Positions 15,088 through 24,456 of a stretch of DNA of 64,000 nucleotides are shown here, piece after piece. Source of the stretch: Hymenobacter perfusus. Lineage in GTDB: Bacteria; Bacteroidota; Bacteroidia; Cytophagales; Hymenobacteraceae. The position numbers were made by a program, and so were the translations under genes. The stretch's first letter is position 1. The number at the start of each line of letters is the position of its first letter. The stretch spans positions 62,001 through 126,000 of the forward strand of contig NZ_RWIU01000008.1 of NCBI RefSeq assembly GCF_003944765.1. The letters are read 5' to 3'. Under the pieces are notes generated by a model. It searched no databases and was not told the DNA's origin. It saw only the letters and a program-made list of their open reading frames with translations.

Positions 15088-18000
15088 ATGGGGTACCGCT
15101 ATTTTTTCTGTCTGCTGGTATTACTTCAACTGCCTGAGCTGTTGCGGGCGCAGCCAGCCGTAGTGCCGGTTTTTCACTCCATTACCACGCCCGAAGGTCT
15201 GGCTTCGGGCAGTGTGTTTACCGTGGCGCAGGACCGGCGGGGCTTCGTATGGCTGGGCACCCAGGATGGCCTCGTGCGCTACGACGGCGGCAGTGCCCGC
15301 ACCTTTCGTAACGACCCGCAACGGCCCGGCAGCCTCAGCAGCAACTACATTCTGGCGCTTGCGGAAGACCCCGCCGGTAACCTGTGGATCGGTACCGGGG
15401 GCGGTGGGGTGTGCCGATATTCGCCGCTTAATGGGCAGTTTCAGATATTTCAGAAGACAGCCCCTGATACAACCGGCCTCACCGATGGGTTTGTGCGGGC
15501 TGTTCTGGCAGACGGGCAGGGAAAGGTGTGGGTGGGTACCGAGGGCGGATTGCACCGCTGGAATACCCATCGGCGTCGTTTTCAGCAGTATCCGGTGGTG
15601 GGTAGTCAGGGAGTGCGCAGTAATTCTATCCGGGCTATGGCCCAGACCACCGATGGCCGATTGTGGGTAGGTACCGGCAACGGGCAGCTGGCCTGGCTGG
15701 ATACCCTGCGGCAGGAAGTAGTGCCTTTACCAGGCTTCCAGGCCGGCAGCCCGGTGTCTGCCTTGGCCGCTGCTCCCGATGGCACGCTGTGGGTAGGTAC
15801 GGAGGCGCATGGCTTATACCGGCTGGGGGCTGCCGCGTCGGGCGGGGCCATCAGTGCCTATCAGGCCGGAGGGCTGACTTCCGGCAGTATTCGCGCCTTG
15901 TGCTGCACGGCACAAAACCAGCTGTGGATTGGTACTACGGCCGGCCTGAGCGCACTGGAACCCGCCACCGGCCGGCTTACCACCTACCGCCACCAGCCGT
16001 CCCAGCCCTGGAGTCTGCCTTCCGACGCCGTGCAAAGTATTTTTCAGGACAAAACGGGTCTGCTGTGGATTGCTACTGACAAAGGAGTAGTCCGGTTCGA
16101 GGGCCGGCCTTCTGCCTTCCGGATGCTGCCGCTGCCCGCCCCGCCCAGTGGCGTGTGGGCCGTGTTGGAAGCCCCCGATGGTGCCGTATGGGCGGGCACG
16201 GAAACGCAGGGCCTGGTGCGGGTCGGACCAGCGGCCGGGCAGCGGCGGCAGTTCCGGCATGAGCCGCGGCAGCCCGGTAGCCTCAGCCAGGATTACGTGC
16301 GCGCCCTGTGCCTTGACCGGGCCGGGCGGTTGTGGGTGGGTACTCAGAATCAGGGCCTGGAGTGTCTGGAGCCCGGAGCCGGCCGGTTTCGCCATTTCCG
16401 GCACCAGGCCCGCGACCCGGCTTCCCTCGGCGACGATTTTGTGCGGGCACTCTACGAAGATTCCCGGGGCCGGATCTGGGTAGGTACCGAAGGTGGCCTG
16501 AGTCAGTATACGCCCGCCACCGGCCGGTTCCGCACGTTCCGGCACGACCCGGCCAACGCGGCCAGCCTCAGCAACAACTTTGTGCGGGTAATGCTGCAGG
16601 ACCGGCGGCGCGACGTACTGTGGATAGGAACCGGTGGGGGAGGTCTCAACTGCCTTGATCTGCGCACCGGCCGCTTCCGCAGCTACCAGGCAAATGCTCG
16701 TAACCCCCGCAGCCTCAGCAGCAACTTCGTCCGCTCGCTGCTGCAGGACCAGGCCGGTACGCTCTGGATTGGCACGGAGGGCGGCGGGCTGTGCCGGCTG
16801 GATGATGCCGCTACCGGCCGCTTCACCACCTACCGCGAGCCGCAGGGGCTCCCTAATGACGTAGTATATGGCCTGTTGCAGGACATGCAGGGCTACCTCT
16901 GGCTGTCTACCAACAGAGGCCTGGCCCGCTTTCAGCCCCGCACCCACGCGGTTATTACCTTCAACCAGCGCGACGGCCTGGGCCAGGACGAGTACAATGC
17001 CGGTGCGGCTTGCCAGGGGCGTAACGGGCAACTGTATTTTGGCGGAATAAACGGGCTGGTGGTTTTTCAGCCGGCCGGTATCCAACCCAATACCCAGGTG
17101 CCGCCGGTGGTCCTGACGGGCCTGCGCCGCCTTAACCAGCCGCTGGAGCTGCCCGATACCACCATCACCGAGCGGCGTACCTTGCGTCTTACTCCTCAGG
17201 ATTACGTGTTTACGCTGGAATTCGCGGCCCTCAACTACCGGCAACCCGAGAAAAACCGGTACGCCTACCTGCTCGAAGGCTTCGACCCCGACTGGATACC
17301 GGCGGGCACGCGCCGGGAGGCAACCTATTCCAACCTCGACCCCGGTATGTACACTTTCCGGGTGCGCGCCACCAACAATGATGGCGTCTGGAACCCGGTG
17401 GGGGCCGCGTTGCGCATCATTGTGAACCCGCCCTGGTACCGCTCCTGGTGGTTCCGGATCGGGCTGAGTTGGGTGCTGTTTGCGGTATTGTTCCTGCTTT
17501 ACCGGCTGCGGGTACGGCAGCTGCTGGCCCTTGAGCAGGTGCGGCACGGCATTGCCCGCGACCTGCACGACGATATGGGCTCCACGCTCAGCAGCATCTC
17601 CATTCTCAGCCAGGTAGCCCGCCACCATCAGCGCCAGAACCGGCCGGAACAGGCTGCTGCCGTGCTGGAGCAAATCGGCGACTCCTCCCGGCGCATGCTC
17701 GATGCCATGGACGACATCGTGTGGGCCATCAACCCCGCCCACGACGGCCTCGACGACGTAACGGCCCGTATGCGCCGGCTGGCTTCCGAAGTGCTGGAGT
17801 CGGCGGGCATTGAGTTTACCTTCCGGGCCGACGCCGCCCTGCAAAGCTTACGCTTCGATATGCGGGCGCGCCGGGAGTTTTTTCTGCTGTTCAAGGAAGC
17901 TATCAACAACCTGGCGAAATATGCCCGGTGCCGTCACGCCGCCATCACGCTGGAATACCGCCAGGGCCACCTGCTGCTCACGGTTCAGGATGATGGCGTG

Positions 18001-18147
18001 GGGTTCGATCAGCAGGCCCCGGCCCAGGGTGGCGGCAACGGCCTCACCAATATGCGCACCCGCGCGGCTGCTCTGCACGGTGAGCTCACTATCAGAACTG
18101 CCCCCGGCCAGGGTACAACGCTGCTCCTGAGCGTTCCGATGCACTGA
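15088..18147 (+). CDS. Two-component propeller sensor histidine kinase
   Basis: 1019 residues. Signal peptide (1-21), then about fourteen W-(I/V)-G-T propeller repeats (LWIGTGGGG, IWVGTEGG and similar, about 50-660), enough for two seven-bladed propellers in the periplasm. A Y_Y_Y domain follows (about 700-780, NRYAYLLEGFDPDW), then one transmembrane helix (about 790-810). The cytoplasmic HisKA_3 dimerisation motif is RDLHDDMGSTLS with phosphoacceptor His827. The HATPase domain shows EAINNLAKYA, DDGVGF and GNGLTNM. There is no attached receiver or DNA-binding domain, so it must act through the response regulator encoded 90 nt downstream. Related proteins often sense polysaccharide or envelope signals. 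Confidence 0.93.
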   Translation: MGYRYFFCLLVLLQLPELLRAQPAVVPVFHSITTPEGLASGSVFTVAQDRRGFVWLGTQDGLVRYDGGSARTFRNDPQRPGSLSSNYILALAEDPAGNLWIGTGGGGVCRYSPLNGQFQIFQKTAPDTTGLTDGFVRAVLADGQGKVWVGTEGGLHRWNTHRRRFQQYPVVGSQGVRSNSIRAMAQTTDGRLWVGTGNGQLAWLDTLRQEVVPLPGFQAGSPVSALAAAPDGTLWVGTEAHGLYRLGAAASGGAISAYQAGGLTSGSIRALCCTAQNQLWIGTTAGLSALEPATGRLTTYRHQPSQPWSLPSDAVQSIFQDKTGLLWIATDKGVVRFEGRPSAFRMLPLPAPPSGVWAVLEAPDGAVWAGTETQGLVRVGPAAGQRRQFRHEPRQPGSLSQDYVRALCLDRAGRLWVGTQNQGLECLEPGAGRFRHFRHQARDPASLGDDFVRALYEDSRGRIWVGTEGGLSQYTPATGRFRTFRHDPANAASLSNNFVRVMLQDRRRDVLWIGTGGGGLNCLDLRTGRFRSYQANARNPRSLSSNFVRSLLQDQAGTLWIGTEGGGLCRLDDAATGRFTTYREPQGLPNDVVYGLLQDMQGYLWLSTNRGLARFQPRTHAVITFNQRDGLGQDEYNAGAACQGRNGQLYFGGINGLVVFQPAGIQPNTQVPPVVLTGLRRLNQPLELPDTTITERRTLRLTPQDYVFTLEFAALNYRQPEKNRYAYLLEGFDPDWIPAGTRREATYSNLDPGMYTFRVRATNNDGVWNPVGAALRIIVNPPWYRSWWFRIGLSWVLFAVLFLLYRLRVRQLLALEQVRHGIARDLHDDMGSTLSSISILSQVARHHQRQNRPEQAAAVLEQIGDSSRRMLDAMDDIVWAINPAHDGLDDVTARMRRLASEVLESAGIEFTFRADAALQSLRFDMRARREFFLLFKEAINNLAKYARCRHAAITLEYRQGHLLLTVQDDGVGFDQQAPAQGGGNGLTNMRTRAAALHGELTIRTAPGQGTTLLLSVPMH

Positions 18148-18237
18148 CAGCTTCCTCTCAGCTCACATCATTATGCAGTAGCGGTGAGGCGCAGAGGTGT
18201 GTATCTTGTCTGAATTACCCTCCGTTTGCGCTGTTGT

Positions 18238-18888
18238 ATGGAAGCCGCTACCCGCGTTCTGATTTATGAGGATAACCCCGACCTGCGCGCCAGTCTGAGC
18301 CAGCTGCTCAGCAGTGCGCCCGCGCTGGAGCTGGCCGCTGCCGTGGGCAACTGCACCCGCGCCGAGGAGGACGTGGCGCGATTCCGGCCCGATGTGGTCC
18401 TGATGGATATCGACATGCCCGGCTGTACCGGGATTGATGGCCTGCGCCGCATCAAAGCCATTGCCCCGCAGATTCAGGTGGTCATGCTGACCGTTTTTGA
18501 GGAAAACGACCGGGTATTTGAGGCCGTGTGTGCCGGGGCCGATGGGTATCTGCTCAAGAAAACGCCGCCCGGCAAAATTCTGGAGGCTATTGGCGAAGTG
18601 CGTGCCGGCGGTGCCCCCATGACGCCCGCCATTGCCCGGCAGGTACTGCGGCTGTTTCCGCGCCCGGTGCCCCGCCAGCAGGCCGATGAAGCCAATGGTA
18701 CGCTGAGTGCCCGCGAGCAGGAAATTCTGCGGCTGCTGGTGGAAGGCTACAGCTACAAAATGATTGCCGCCGACCGGGGCATCAGCATCGATACCGTGCG
18801 CTCCCACATCAAAAAAATCTATGAGAAGCTGCATGTGCGCTCCATGACGGAAGCCGTTAGCAAAGCCCTGCGCCAGGGCCTGACGTAA
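18238..18888 (+). CDS. LuxR/NarL-type response regulator
   Basis: 216 residues. The receiver domain (about 5-125) has acidic residues Glu11 and Asp12, phospho-acceptor Asp57 (VVLMDIDMPG) and the conserved lysine in LLKKTPP. The C-terminal LuxR helix-turn-helix (about 155-212) reads LSAREQEILRLLVEGYSYKMIA and VRSHIKKIYEKL. Start at 18238; an ATG four codons upstream is possible. It is the evident partner of the HisKA_3 kinase upstream, and HisKA_3 kinases normally pair with this regulator type. Confidence 0.94.
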   Translation: MEAATRVLIYEDNPDLRASLSQLLSSAPALELAAAVGNCTRAEEDVARFRPDVVLMDIDMPGCTGIDGLRRIKAIAPQIQVVMLTVFEENDRVFEAVCAGADGYLLKKTPPGKILEAIGEVRAGGAPMTPAIARQVLRLFPRPVPRQQADEANGTLSAREQEILRLLVEGYSYKMIAADRGISIDTVRSHIKKIYEKLHVRSMTEAVSKALRQGLT

Positions 18889-19093
18889 TTGTTGGTTGAC
18901 GGCTAGAATTCCGCTTCGGGCGTGTTGAGGCAGGGCGTTGCGCTCAATAGCCGATCAACTGATTCACATGATTATGCTATTGACCACGGTAAGAGAAAGG
19001 TGCAACTTTCTGAGGCCCAACGGCTCCGGTGAAGCTGCTTTTTGCGGCGAGGTATCCGGAGCCGGCTGGGCATCTCCCTCACACCTCCTCATT

Positions 19094-19168
19094 ATGCGCA
19101 AACTACGTCGTGAACTACTGATGACCCTGCTGGGCCTGTGGCTTACCAACCGCCCCGCGTTGGCCTGA
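19094..19168 (+). CDS. Tiny ORF encoding a signal-peptide-like 24-residue peptide
   Basis: The peptide starts MRKLRRELLMTLLGLWL and ends PALA: a basic N-terminus, a hydrophobic core and an ALA ending, as in a signal peptide with nothing after it. It lies between a strong hairpin and a terminator. It could be a secreted or membrane micropeptide, a leader peptide, a remnant of a truncated gene, or chance. Confidence 0.3.
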   Translation: MRKLRRELLMTLLGLWLTNRPALA

Positions 19169-19213
19169 CCACCACACCGGCCATGGTGGCCCTTGCCGGC
19201 TGATCTGCTTCCG

Positions 19214-19250
19214 CCCGTTTCCGCTGGTATTGACTACCAGCGGAAACGGG
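19214..19250 (+). terminator. Hairpin after the tiny ORF
   Basis: A perfect 16-bp stem (19214-19229 with 19235-19250) around a 5-nt loop, followed by CATTTTCC. Strong hairpin, weak U-tract. Confidence 0.75.
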
Positions 19251-19350
19251 CATTTTCCTGAAATAATCTGCCAGCGCAAGCCGCCAAGGCACTAGTTGCA
19301 CCCGAATCCTCTATCTTACCTTATTCGCTCCGCCCTATTCCTCTATTGCT

Positions 19351-20139
19351 ATGCGCCTGCTCCGCGACCTGAAGCTCGATGAAGTATTCGTGCTCGACAT
19401 CGAAACGGTACCCTGCGTGGGCAACCACGACGACCTGCACGAGATGCTCAAGGAGCTCTGGGAGCACAAATGTCATGCGCTGCGCCGCGAGAAGGGCTGG
19501 ATTTCCCACCACGACCACATTGCCCCGCTGCCCGATACCCTGCACGCGTCCGCGCTGTTCGAGCAGGCCGGCATTTACGCCGAGTTTGGCCGCGTGGTGT
19601 GCATTTCGGTGGGCCGTTTCCGCACGGCGGCCGATGGCGGCGTGAGCTTCAGCGTGAAATCCTTTTATGGCCATGATGAGCGGGAGCTGTTACGGGAGTT
19701 CAATGCTGTTATCAGTCAGCGGCCCCACTTCCGGCTGTGCGGCCACAATGCCAAGGAGTTTGACCTGCCTTACCTCTCACGCCGCGTTCTTATCAACGGC
19801 CTGGAACTGCCGCCGCACCTGGATACGGCCGGCAAGAAGCCCTGGGAAGTCCCGCACCTTGATACGATGGAGCTGTGGAAGTTCGGCGACCGGAAATCCT
19901 TCACCTCTCTGAGCTTGCTGGCCGCCATGTTCGGGATTCCCACGCCCAAAGACGACATCCAAGGCAAGGACGTAGCCCGGGTATACTACGAGGAAAACGA
20001 TCTGCCCCGCATTGCCCGCTACTGCCAGAAAGATATCATCACCACGGCCCGTCTGCTCCAGAAGTTCCGGGGCGAAGAGCCGTTTGCCGACGACGCTGTG
20101 GTGTATGCCAACGCTGAAACCGTTCTGCGGCGGGCCTGA
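19351..20139 (+). CDS. 3'-5' exonuclease of the PolB-like predicted exonuclease family
   Basis: 262 residues, DEDD exonuclease fold. Exo I motif is LDIETVP with Asp16 and Glu18; Exo II is GHNAKEFDLPYL; Exo III is YCQKDIITT. This is the stand-alone DNA polymerase B exonuclease family, common in Bacteroidota, cytoplasmic, presumably acting on DNA or RNA 3' ends. It has no polymerase domain. A terminator follows it. Confidence 0.85.
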   Translation: MRLLRDLKLDEVFVLDIETVPCVGNHDDLHEMLKELWEHKCHALRREKGWISHHDHIAPLPDTLHASALFEQAGIYAEFGRVVCISVGRFRTAADGGVSFSVKSFYGHDERELLREFNAVISQRPHFRLCGHNAKEFDLPYLSRRVLINGLELPPHLDTAGKKPWEVPHLDTMELWKFGDRKSFTSLSLLAAMFGIPTPKDDIQGKDVARVYYEENDLPRIARYCQKDIITTARLLQKFRGEEPFADDAVVYANAETVLRRA

Positions 20140-20198
20140 AGCACAGTCTTCCTAGTGGGCTGCTCCGGCAGGGTTTCGAGCATATTCTTTCGGACAGC

Positions 20199-20233
20199 AA
20201 GAGCCTGCTTACAATCGGAGCAGGCTTTTTTTG
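20199..20233 (+). terminator. Rho-independent terminator of the exonuclease gene
   Basis: AGCCTGCT (20202-20209) pairs with AGCAGGCT (20219-20226), followed directly by a run of T. Confidence 0.88.
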
Positions 20234-20303
20234 TAAATTTTTAGTTAATATTTAAATAAAAAATGTAGTTTTATTGATGTTGGTACGAACGGGAGGAACT
20301 ACT

Positions 20304-21614
20304 ATGGAACAGTCACTAGCAAACGTCACCCAGGTGGCTTTCAGCGCGGAGATGCTGGAACAACTGGCCCACGAAACCCAGGAAAGCGCCGCCAGTCTGC
20401 GCACGGCCTTCCAACGAGCGGTGCCGGTAGTGGTGCAGGCCCTGGCCGGCCGCGTAAGCGGCCCCGATGGCCCGGAAGCTGTCTGGAAACTCAGCCGCGA
20501 AGCCTACGGGGCCAGCGTGCTGGAGCCGATGGCCACCGCCAACCACGAAAGCTGGGTTCAACGAGGCGAGTCGCTGATGCGCGGGCTGCTGGGCGAAACT
20601 TACCACTTCACGGCCCTGCGGCTGGCTACGGCCGCCGGCCTCAGCCAAGCGGCGGCGGAACGCGTGCTGAGCGCCGCCGCCGTGGCCACCTTGGGTGTAA
20701 TCGGGGAGCACAGCCAGGAGCAGCACCTGACCCCGCCGACGCTGGCCGAGTGGCTGACCCGGGAGGGCAGTACCCTGCACGAATCCATGCTGACCGATAC
20801 GGGCCAGCCGGTGCTCACTACCGCTGGTCAGGGCCCGCCGGCCGCTACCGGGCCGGTAACGGCCGGGCCCTGGGCCGCTGTGGGCGGCGGCCAGGCATAT
20901 ACGCCGGCCGCCGCGCCGCTTGCACCCAACCGGCCTTTAGTGCGCTGGCAATGGGGGGCGTTGCTACTGGCGGCGGTAGTATTGGGCTATCTGTTCGGAA
21001 ACCGGCCCGGCAGCCTGTTTGGGCGGGGAGAGGTGTCTCTTGCCCCGCCTACGCCCGTCATTTCGGCGGCGGCGGCCAACGCAAACACGGCCGCCACTGG
21101 TGGCCGCTACGATGCCGCCAGTGGTAACTACATTTACGACACCGGCCAGCCCATCATCCTGCGCCTGGCCGATGGCACCACCCAGAAAGTCGGGGCCAAT
21201 TCCACCGAAAACCGCCTGTTCACCTTCCTCGCTGACCCCGCCATTCAGGTAGATTCCGTAAACCGCACCAAAGGCTGGATCAACTTCGACCGGGTGTACT
21301 TCGAGCCCGGCGCCACCACGCTCACCGACGAGTCGTTCATGCAACTGCGCAACGTGGCCAGCATCCTCAAAACCTTCCCGACGGCCGTAGTGAAGCTGGG
21401 CGGCTACACCGACAGCACCGGCAACCCGCTCAAAAACTTCCAGCTCAGCGAAACACGCGCCCAGACGGCCATGCTGGCCATGGCGGGCATGGGCATCGAT
21501 ATGAACCGGATTCAGGCCAAAGGATACGGCGGCAAGTACTTCATCACGCCCAACGCCACGCCTGAGGGCCGGGCCCTCAACCGCCGCATCAGCATCCGCG
21601 TGATTAAGAAGTAG
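20304..21614 (+). CDS. DUF937-like / OmpA C-terminal domain fusion protein
   Basis: 436 residues from the ATG at 20304, preceded by GGAGG, an unusually clear Shine-Dalgarno for this genome; this decides against the in-frame start 10 codons upstream. Residues about 1-165 are Ala/Leu/Gln-rich helices resembling DUF937 and carry no signal peptide. A Pro/Ala/Gly linker leads to one transmembrane helix (about 211-229, WQWGALLLAAVVLGYLFGN). The C-terminal OmpA domain (about 325-436; FEPGATTL, LGGYTDSTGNPLKN, LSETRAQTAM, NRRISIRV) should bind peptidoglycan in the periplasm. The topology implies a cytoplasmic helical domain tied to the cell wall. Confidence 0.85.
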   Translation: MEQSLANVTQVAFSAEMLEQLAHETQESAASLRTAFQRAVPVVVQALAGRVSGPDGPEAVWKLSREAYGASVLEPMATANHESWVQRGESLMRGLLGETYHFTALRLATAAGLSQAAAERVLSAAAVATLGVIGEHSQEQHLTPPTLAEWLTREGSTLHESMLTDTGQPVLTTAGQGPPAATGPVTAGPWAAVGGGQAYTPAAAPLAPNRPLVRWQWGALLLAAVVLGYLFGNRPGSLFGRGEVSLAPPTPVISAAAANANTAATGGRYDAASGNYIYDTGQPIILRLADGTTQKVGANSTENRLFTFLADPAIQVDSVNRTKGWINFDRVYFEPGATTLTDESFMQLRNVASILKTFPTAVVKLGGYTDSTGNPLKNFQLSETRAQTAMLAMAGMGIDMNRIQAKGYGGKYFITPNATPEGRALNRRISIRVIKK

Positions 21615-21623
21615 GGGCCGGGG

Positions 21624-22739
21624 CTACTTAGCGGGCTTGGTGCGGGTGACTTCGGCGCGAGCCAACTCCAGGGCTTTTTCCAGTACTGGGTCGCGCTGCT
21701 GCTGCAGGGCGGGCAGGGTGTTTTCTACCGCTACGTCGGGCGGCACGCCTGTGTCTTCCAGCAACTGTCCGGTTGGCGTGGTGTAGCGCTGGTGGGAGAG
21801 GGTCACATCGAGACCGTTGGGTAGGTGTACGCTGTACATGTCGGAGAGCATGCCTTTGGTGGTGGTGCCCACCTGCGTTACTTGGGGCAGCTGAGTGAGG
21901 GCAATGGTCAGGTCTTCGGCGGCGCTGGCGGTTTGGTCGGAGGTGAGCAGGATGACCGGGCCGGTGAAGCGCGGGCCGGCTGCGGGCGTCACGTACACGG
22001 GCTGCGGCTCCGTGAACCGGTCGTAGCCGCCCGGCTGGCGCAGAGCTTTGTAGCTGGTCAGGACCCGTTCAGAGGCAAAATGGCCCGCCAGCTCCATGCC
22101 GCTGTGCCCGCCGCCATCATCCCGGATGTCGAGCAGTAGCGCCTGGCAACCGCTCAGATGCAGCAGCGCCTGCGAAAACAGCTTCTCCAGCCGCTGCTGA
22201 TCCTTTTTCTCCTGCGCATCGGTACCAATGGCCCCGCTGATGTCGGCGAAGTTACGGGTGAGGTGTAGGTAGCCCAGATTGCTGCTACGGCTGAAGTAGA
22301 GCGGCTGCTTGCCTTTGAAATCGGGTCCCAGCCCTTTCAAGGGACCGAAACCAGCGGCCTTAAGCTGCGCGCCGGCCACTCGCCAGAACTCGGGCTGCAC
22401 CGCCTTAAAGGTCTGCTTGAACGAGTTGCGCTGGCTTTCCCCTTTGAACAGGATGGTTTCGCCCTTACTGATGGTGATGTGCCCATCGTGCAGCGGCGCC
22501 ACCATCCGCTCGAACACCTGCACCAGCGAATCCTGCGGCGTCTGGGCCGTGATGCGGGGGCGGTAAGTGCGGTAGGTGGCGTCCCAGTCGACCTGTTTGA
22601 GCGGGAAGAAGGCGTAATGGTCGCGGAAGGCCTGCCAGAATTGCTCGAAGCTTTGCTCGGGCAAGCTTGGGGCCGTCGGCTGTTGGGCTGGGGCCGCAAA
22701 TGGGAATAGCAGGTAAAACAGAAAGCCGGCGTGTTTCAT
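21624..22739 (-). CDS. S41 family peptidase (C-terminal processing protease-like)
   Basis: 371 residues from the ATG at 22739, which begins the signal peptide MKHAGFLFYLLFPFAAPAQ. An N-terminal helical part (WQAFRDHYAFF, HDGHITIS) is followed by the peptidase core: LLLDIRDDGGGHSG, then TSDQTASAAEDLTIAL with the probable nucleophile serine, and TKGMLSD. No PDZ domain is evident. Probably a periplasmic or secreted serine protease. It converges on the OmpA-like gene with 9 nt between stops and no hairpin. Confidence 0.87.
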   Translation of the reverse strand: MKHAGFLFYLLFPFAAPAQQPTAPSLPEQSFEQFWQAFRDHYAFFPLKQVDWDATYRTYRPRITAQTPQDSLVQVFERMVAPLHDGHITISKGETILFKGESQRNSFKQTFKAVQPEFWRVAGAQLKAAGFGPLKGLGPDFKGKQPLYFSRSSNLGYLHLTRNFADISGAIGTDAQEKKDQQRLEKLFSQALLHLSGCQALLLDIRDDGGGHSGMELAGHFASERVLTSYKALRQPGGYDRFTEPQPVYVTPAAGPRFTGPVILLTSDQTASAAEDLTIALTQLPQVTQVGTTTKGMLSDMYSVHLPNGLDVTLSHQRYTTPTGQLLEDTGVPPDVAVENTLPALQQQRDPVLEKALELARAEVTRTKPAK

Positions 22740-22821
22740 AGGACAGATAAGGAGCGGCGAATATCGGCGTAAGTAAGGCAAGTTGTCGGTAACGGCTCAT
22801 TTCGCAGTGCAGTGTGAAAAC

Positions 22822-22925
22822 GATGTAGAGACGCAATATTTTGCGTCTCGTCGTTGAACGATGGGGAGTACACGGACGCAACAACATCAGCAATGACTAG
22901 ACGCAAAATATTGCGTCTCTACATC
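22822..22925. repeat. Family-B inverted repeat (GTAGAGACGCAATA type)
   Basis: Perfect 27-bp arms at 22822-22848 and 22899-22925. Each arm itself contains GACGCAATATTTTGCGTC, so it can also fold alone. It lies beyond the nuoN terminator. Most of the 289-nt spacer between nuoN and the peptidase start is this element. Confidence 0.92.
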
Positions 22926-22971
22926 TCACGGTAAAATTTATTCGTTGCGAAGATGGAGTAGGTTAAACAAA

Positions 22972-23004
22972 AAAGCGTCTCCGCCGGAGAGGCAGAGACG
23001 CTTT
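22972..23004 (-). terminator. Terminator of the nuoK-N block
   Basis: AAAGCGTCTC (22972-22981) pairs with GAGACGCTTT (22995-23004), with a T-run following on the minus strand. It lies 24 nt after the nuoN stop. Confidence 0.88.
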
Positions 23005-23028
23005 CGCAGCTTGTGGAAGCGTGGTGGT

Positions 23029-24441
23029 TTACAGTGCGCCGGCCACCAGACCGGGCAGCACGCCCAGCAGGACCGTGAGGGCGGCCAGTAGCAGCAGCGC
23101 GCCGGCCTGGAACGTAGTCACGGGTACGGCCTCGGCCGTATCGGCGTCGGTGTCGCGCATGTACATGCTGATGATGGGGCGCAGGTAGTAGTAGATGCTC
23201 ACCATCGACATCACCACGGCAAACACCACGAGGCCGATGTAGCCATTCTCCACGGCCGCCGAGAAGATGAAGAACTTGCCGAAAAAGCCGCCCGTGAGCG
23301 GAATGCCGGCCAGACTCAGCATGGACACCGTGAGCGAGAAGGCCAGCAGCGGGTTGGTTTTCGCTAAGCCATTCAGGCCGTTGTAGTCCTCGCGCTGCCG
23401 GGCATCGGCCACCAGTTTCACCACCCCGAAAGCGGCGACGGTGGCTACCGAGTAGGCCAGCGAGTAGAACAGAATACCGTTGGCGGAAGCACCTTCCAAC
23501 TGGCCGTTGTAGGCCACCAGCGCAATCAGCAGGTAGCCGGCGTGGGAGATGCTGGAGTAGGCCAGCATCCGCTTGATGCTGGTCTGGGCCACGGCGCCCA
23601 CGTTGCCGATGAGCAGCGTGAGTACGCACATGGCGGTGAGCGTGGGCAGCCAGATGCCTTGGGCGTTGGCGGCCGGGAAGGCCTGCACCAGCAGCTTCAG
23701 GAAGGCGGCGAAACCGGCGGTTTTCACCACCGTGCTCATGAAGGCCGCGAAGAACGTCGGCGTGCCCTCGTACACATCGGGCGTCCAGAAGTGGAACGGC
23801 GCGGCCGACACCTTGAAGCCCATACCGATGAACATCAGCAGCATGCCAATGTAGAGCATCGGCTTCAGCGACTCGAAGCCGGGGGCGGGATTCTGCACCG
23901 CGAAGCTGATTTCGCTGAGCACGAACGTGCCGGTAGCGCCGTACACCAGCGCCATACCGAAGAGCAGGATGCCGGTGAAGAACGCGCCCATCAGGAAGTA
24001 TTTGAGGGCGGCCTCGTTGGAGCGCAGGTTACGCTTATCAGAGCCGGCCAGTACGTACATGGCCACGCTCAGGATTTCGATGCCCAGGAACAGCATCAGC
24101 AGGTGGTTGTAGCTCACCAGCATGATGGCGCCCACCAGCGAAAACAGCAGCAGCGAGTAGTATTCGGCCAGATTGGCCTCGCCGTCGAGCACGTATTTCT
24201 GGGAGAAGGGAATCAGCACCAGCGCCGTGAGCAGCACGATGCCGGTGAAAGCCACCGAGAAGTTGTCGATGGTGAGCATGCCATTGAAGAACGACTCAGA
24301 CGTGCCCCAGTCGAGGAAGTTCACGGTCAGCACCAAACCCAAGATGAGCATCATCACGGGCAGCAGCAGCCGGTTGGAGCGGCGGAACCCGAGGAACAGG
24401 TTGCCGAGGCCCAGAACGGAAAGGAGAATGATGGAATTCAT
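23029..24441 (-). CDS. nuoN: NADH-quinone oxidoreductase subunit N
   Basis: 470 residues, about 14 transmembrane helices; antiporter-like proton-pumping subunit of complex I. The conserved core YFLMGAFFTGILLFGMALVYG, AAPFHFWTPDVYEG (loop with key charged residues) and KRMLAYSSISHAGYLL are typical of NuoN. Last gene of the nuoK-N block, before a terminator. A palindromic family-H repeat separates it from nuoM. Confidence 0.96.
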   Translation of the reverse strand: MNSIILLSVLGLGNLFLGFRRSNRLLLPVMMLILGLVLTVNFLDWGTSESFFNGMLTIDNFSVAFTGIVLLTALVLIPFSQKYVLDGEANLAEYYSLLLFSLVGAIMLVSYNHLLMLFLGIEILSVAMYVLAGSDKRNLRSNEAALKYFLMGAFFTGILLFGMALVYGATGTFVLSEISFAVQNPAPGFESLKPMLYIGMLLMFIGMGFKVSAAPFHFWTPDVYEGTPTFFAAFMSTVVKTAGFAAFLKLLVQAFPAANAQGIWLPTLTAMCVLTLLIGNVGAVAQTSIKRMLAYSSISHAGYLLIALVAYNGQLEGASANGILFYSLAYSVATVAAFGVVKLVADARQREDYNGLNGLAKTNPLLAFSLTVSMLSLAGIPLTGGFFGKFFIFSAAVENGYIGLVVFAVVMSMVSIYYYLRPIISMYMRDTDADTAEAVPVTTFQAGALLLLAALTVLLGVLPGLVAGAL

Positions 24442-24456
24442 ATGGTCGGCTGGAGT

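Larger units (their letters stand above)
18889..19350. other. 462-nt region with hairpins and one tiny ORF
   Basis: Apart from the 24-codon ORF listed separately, it holds a hairpin with a 9-bp perfect stem (19021-19029 with 19056-19064) and the terminator at 19214. The hairpin may end the response-regulator transcript or form part of a leader. No RNA gene recognised. Confidence 0.5.

Noticed and set aside
15814..17844. 676-codon frame antisense to the propeller histidine kinase
   Set aside because: Pro/Gly/Arg-rich, low complexity, fully covered by a gene with clear domains.
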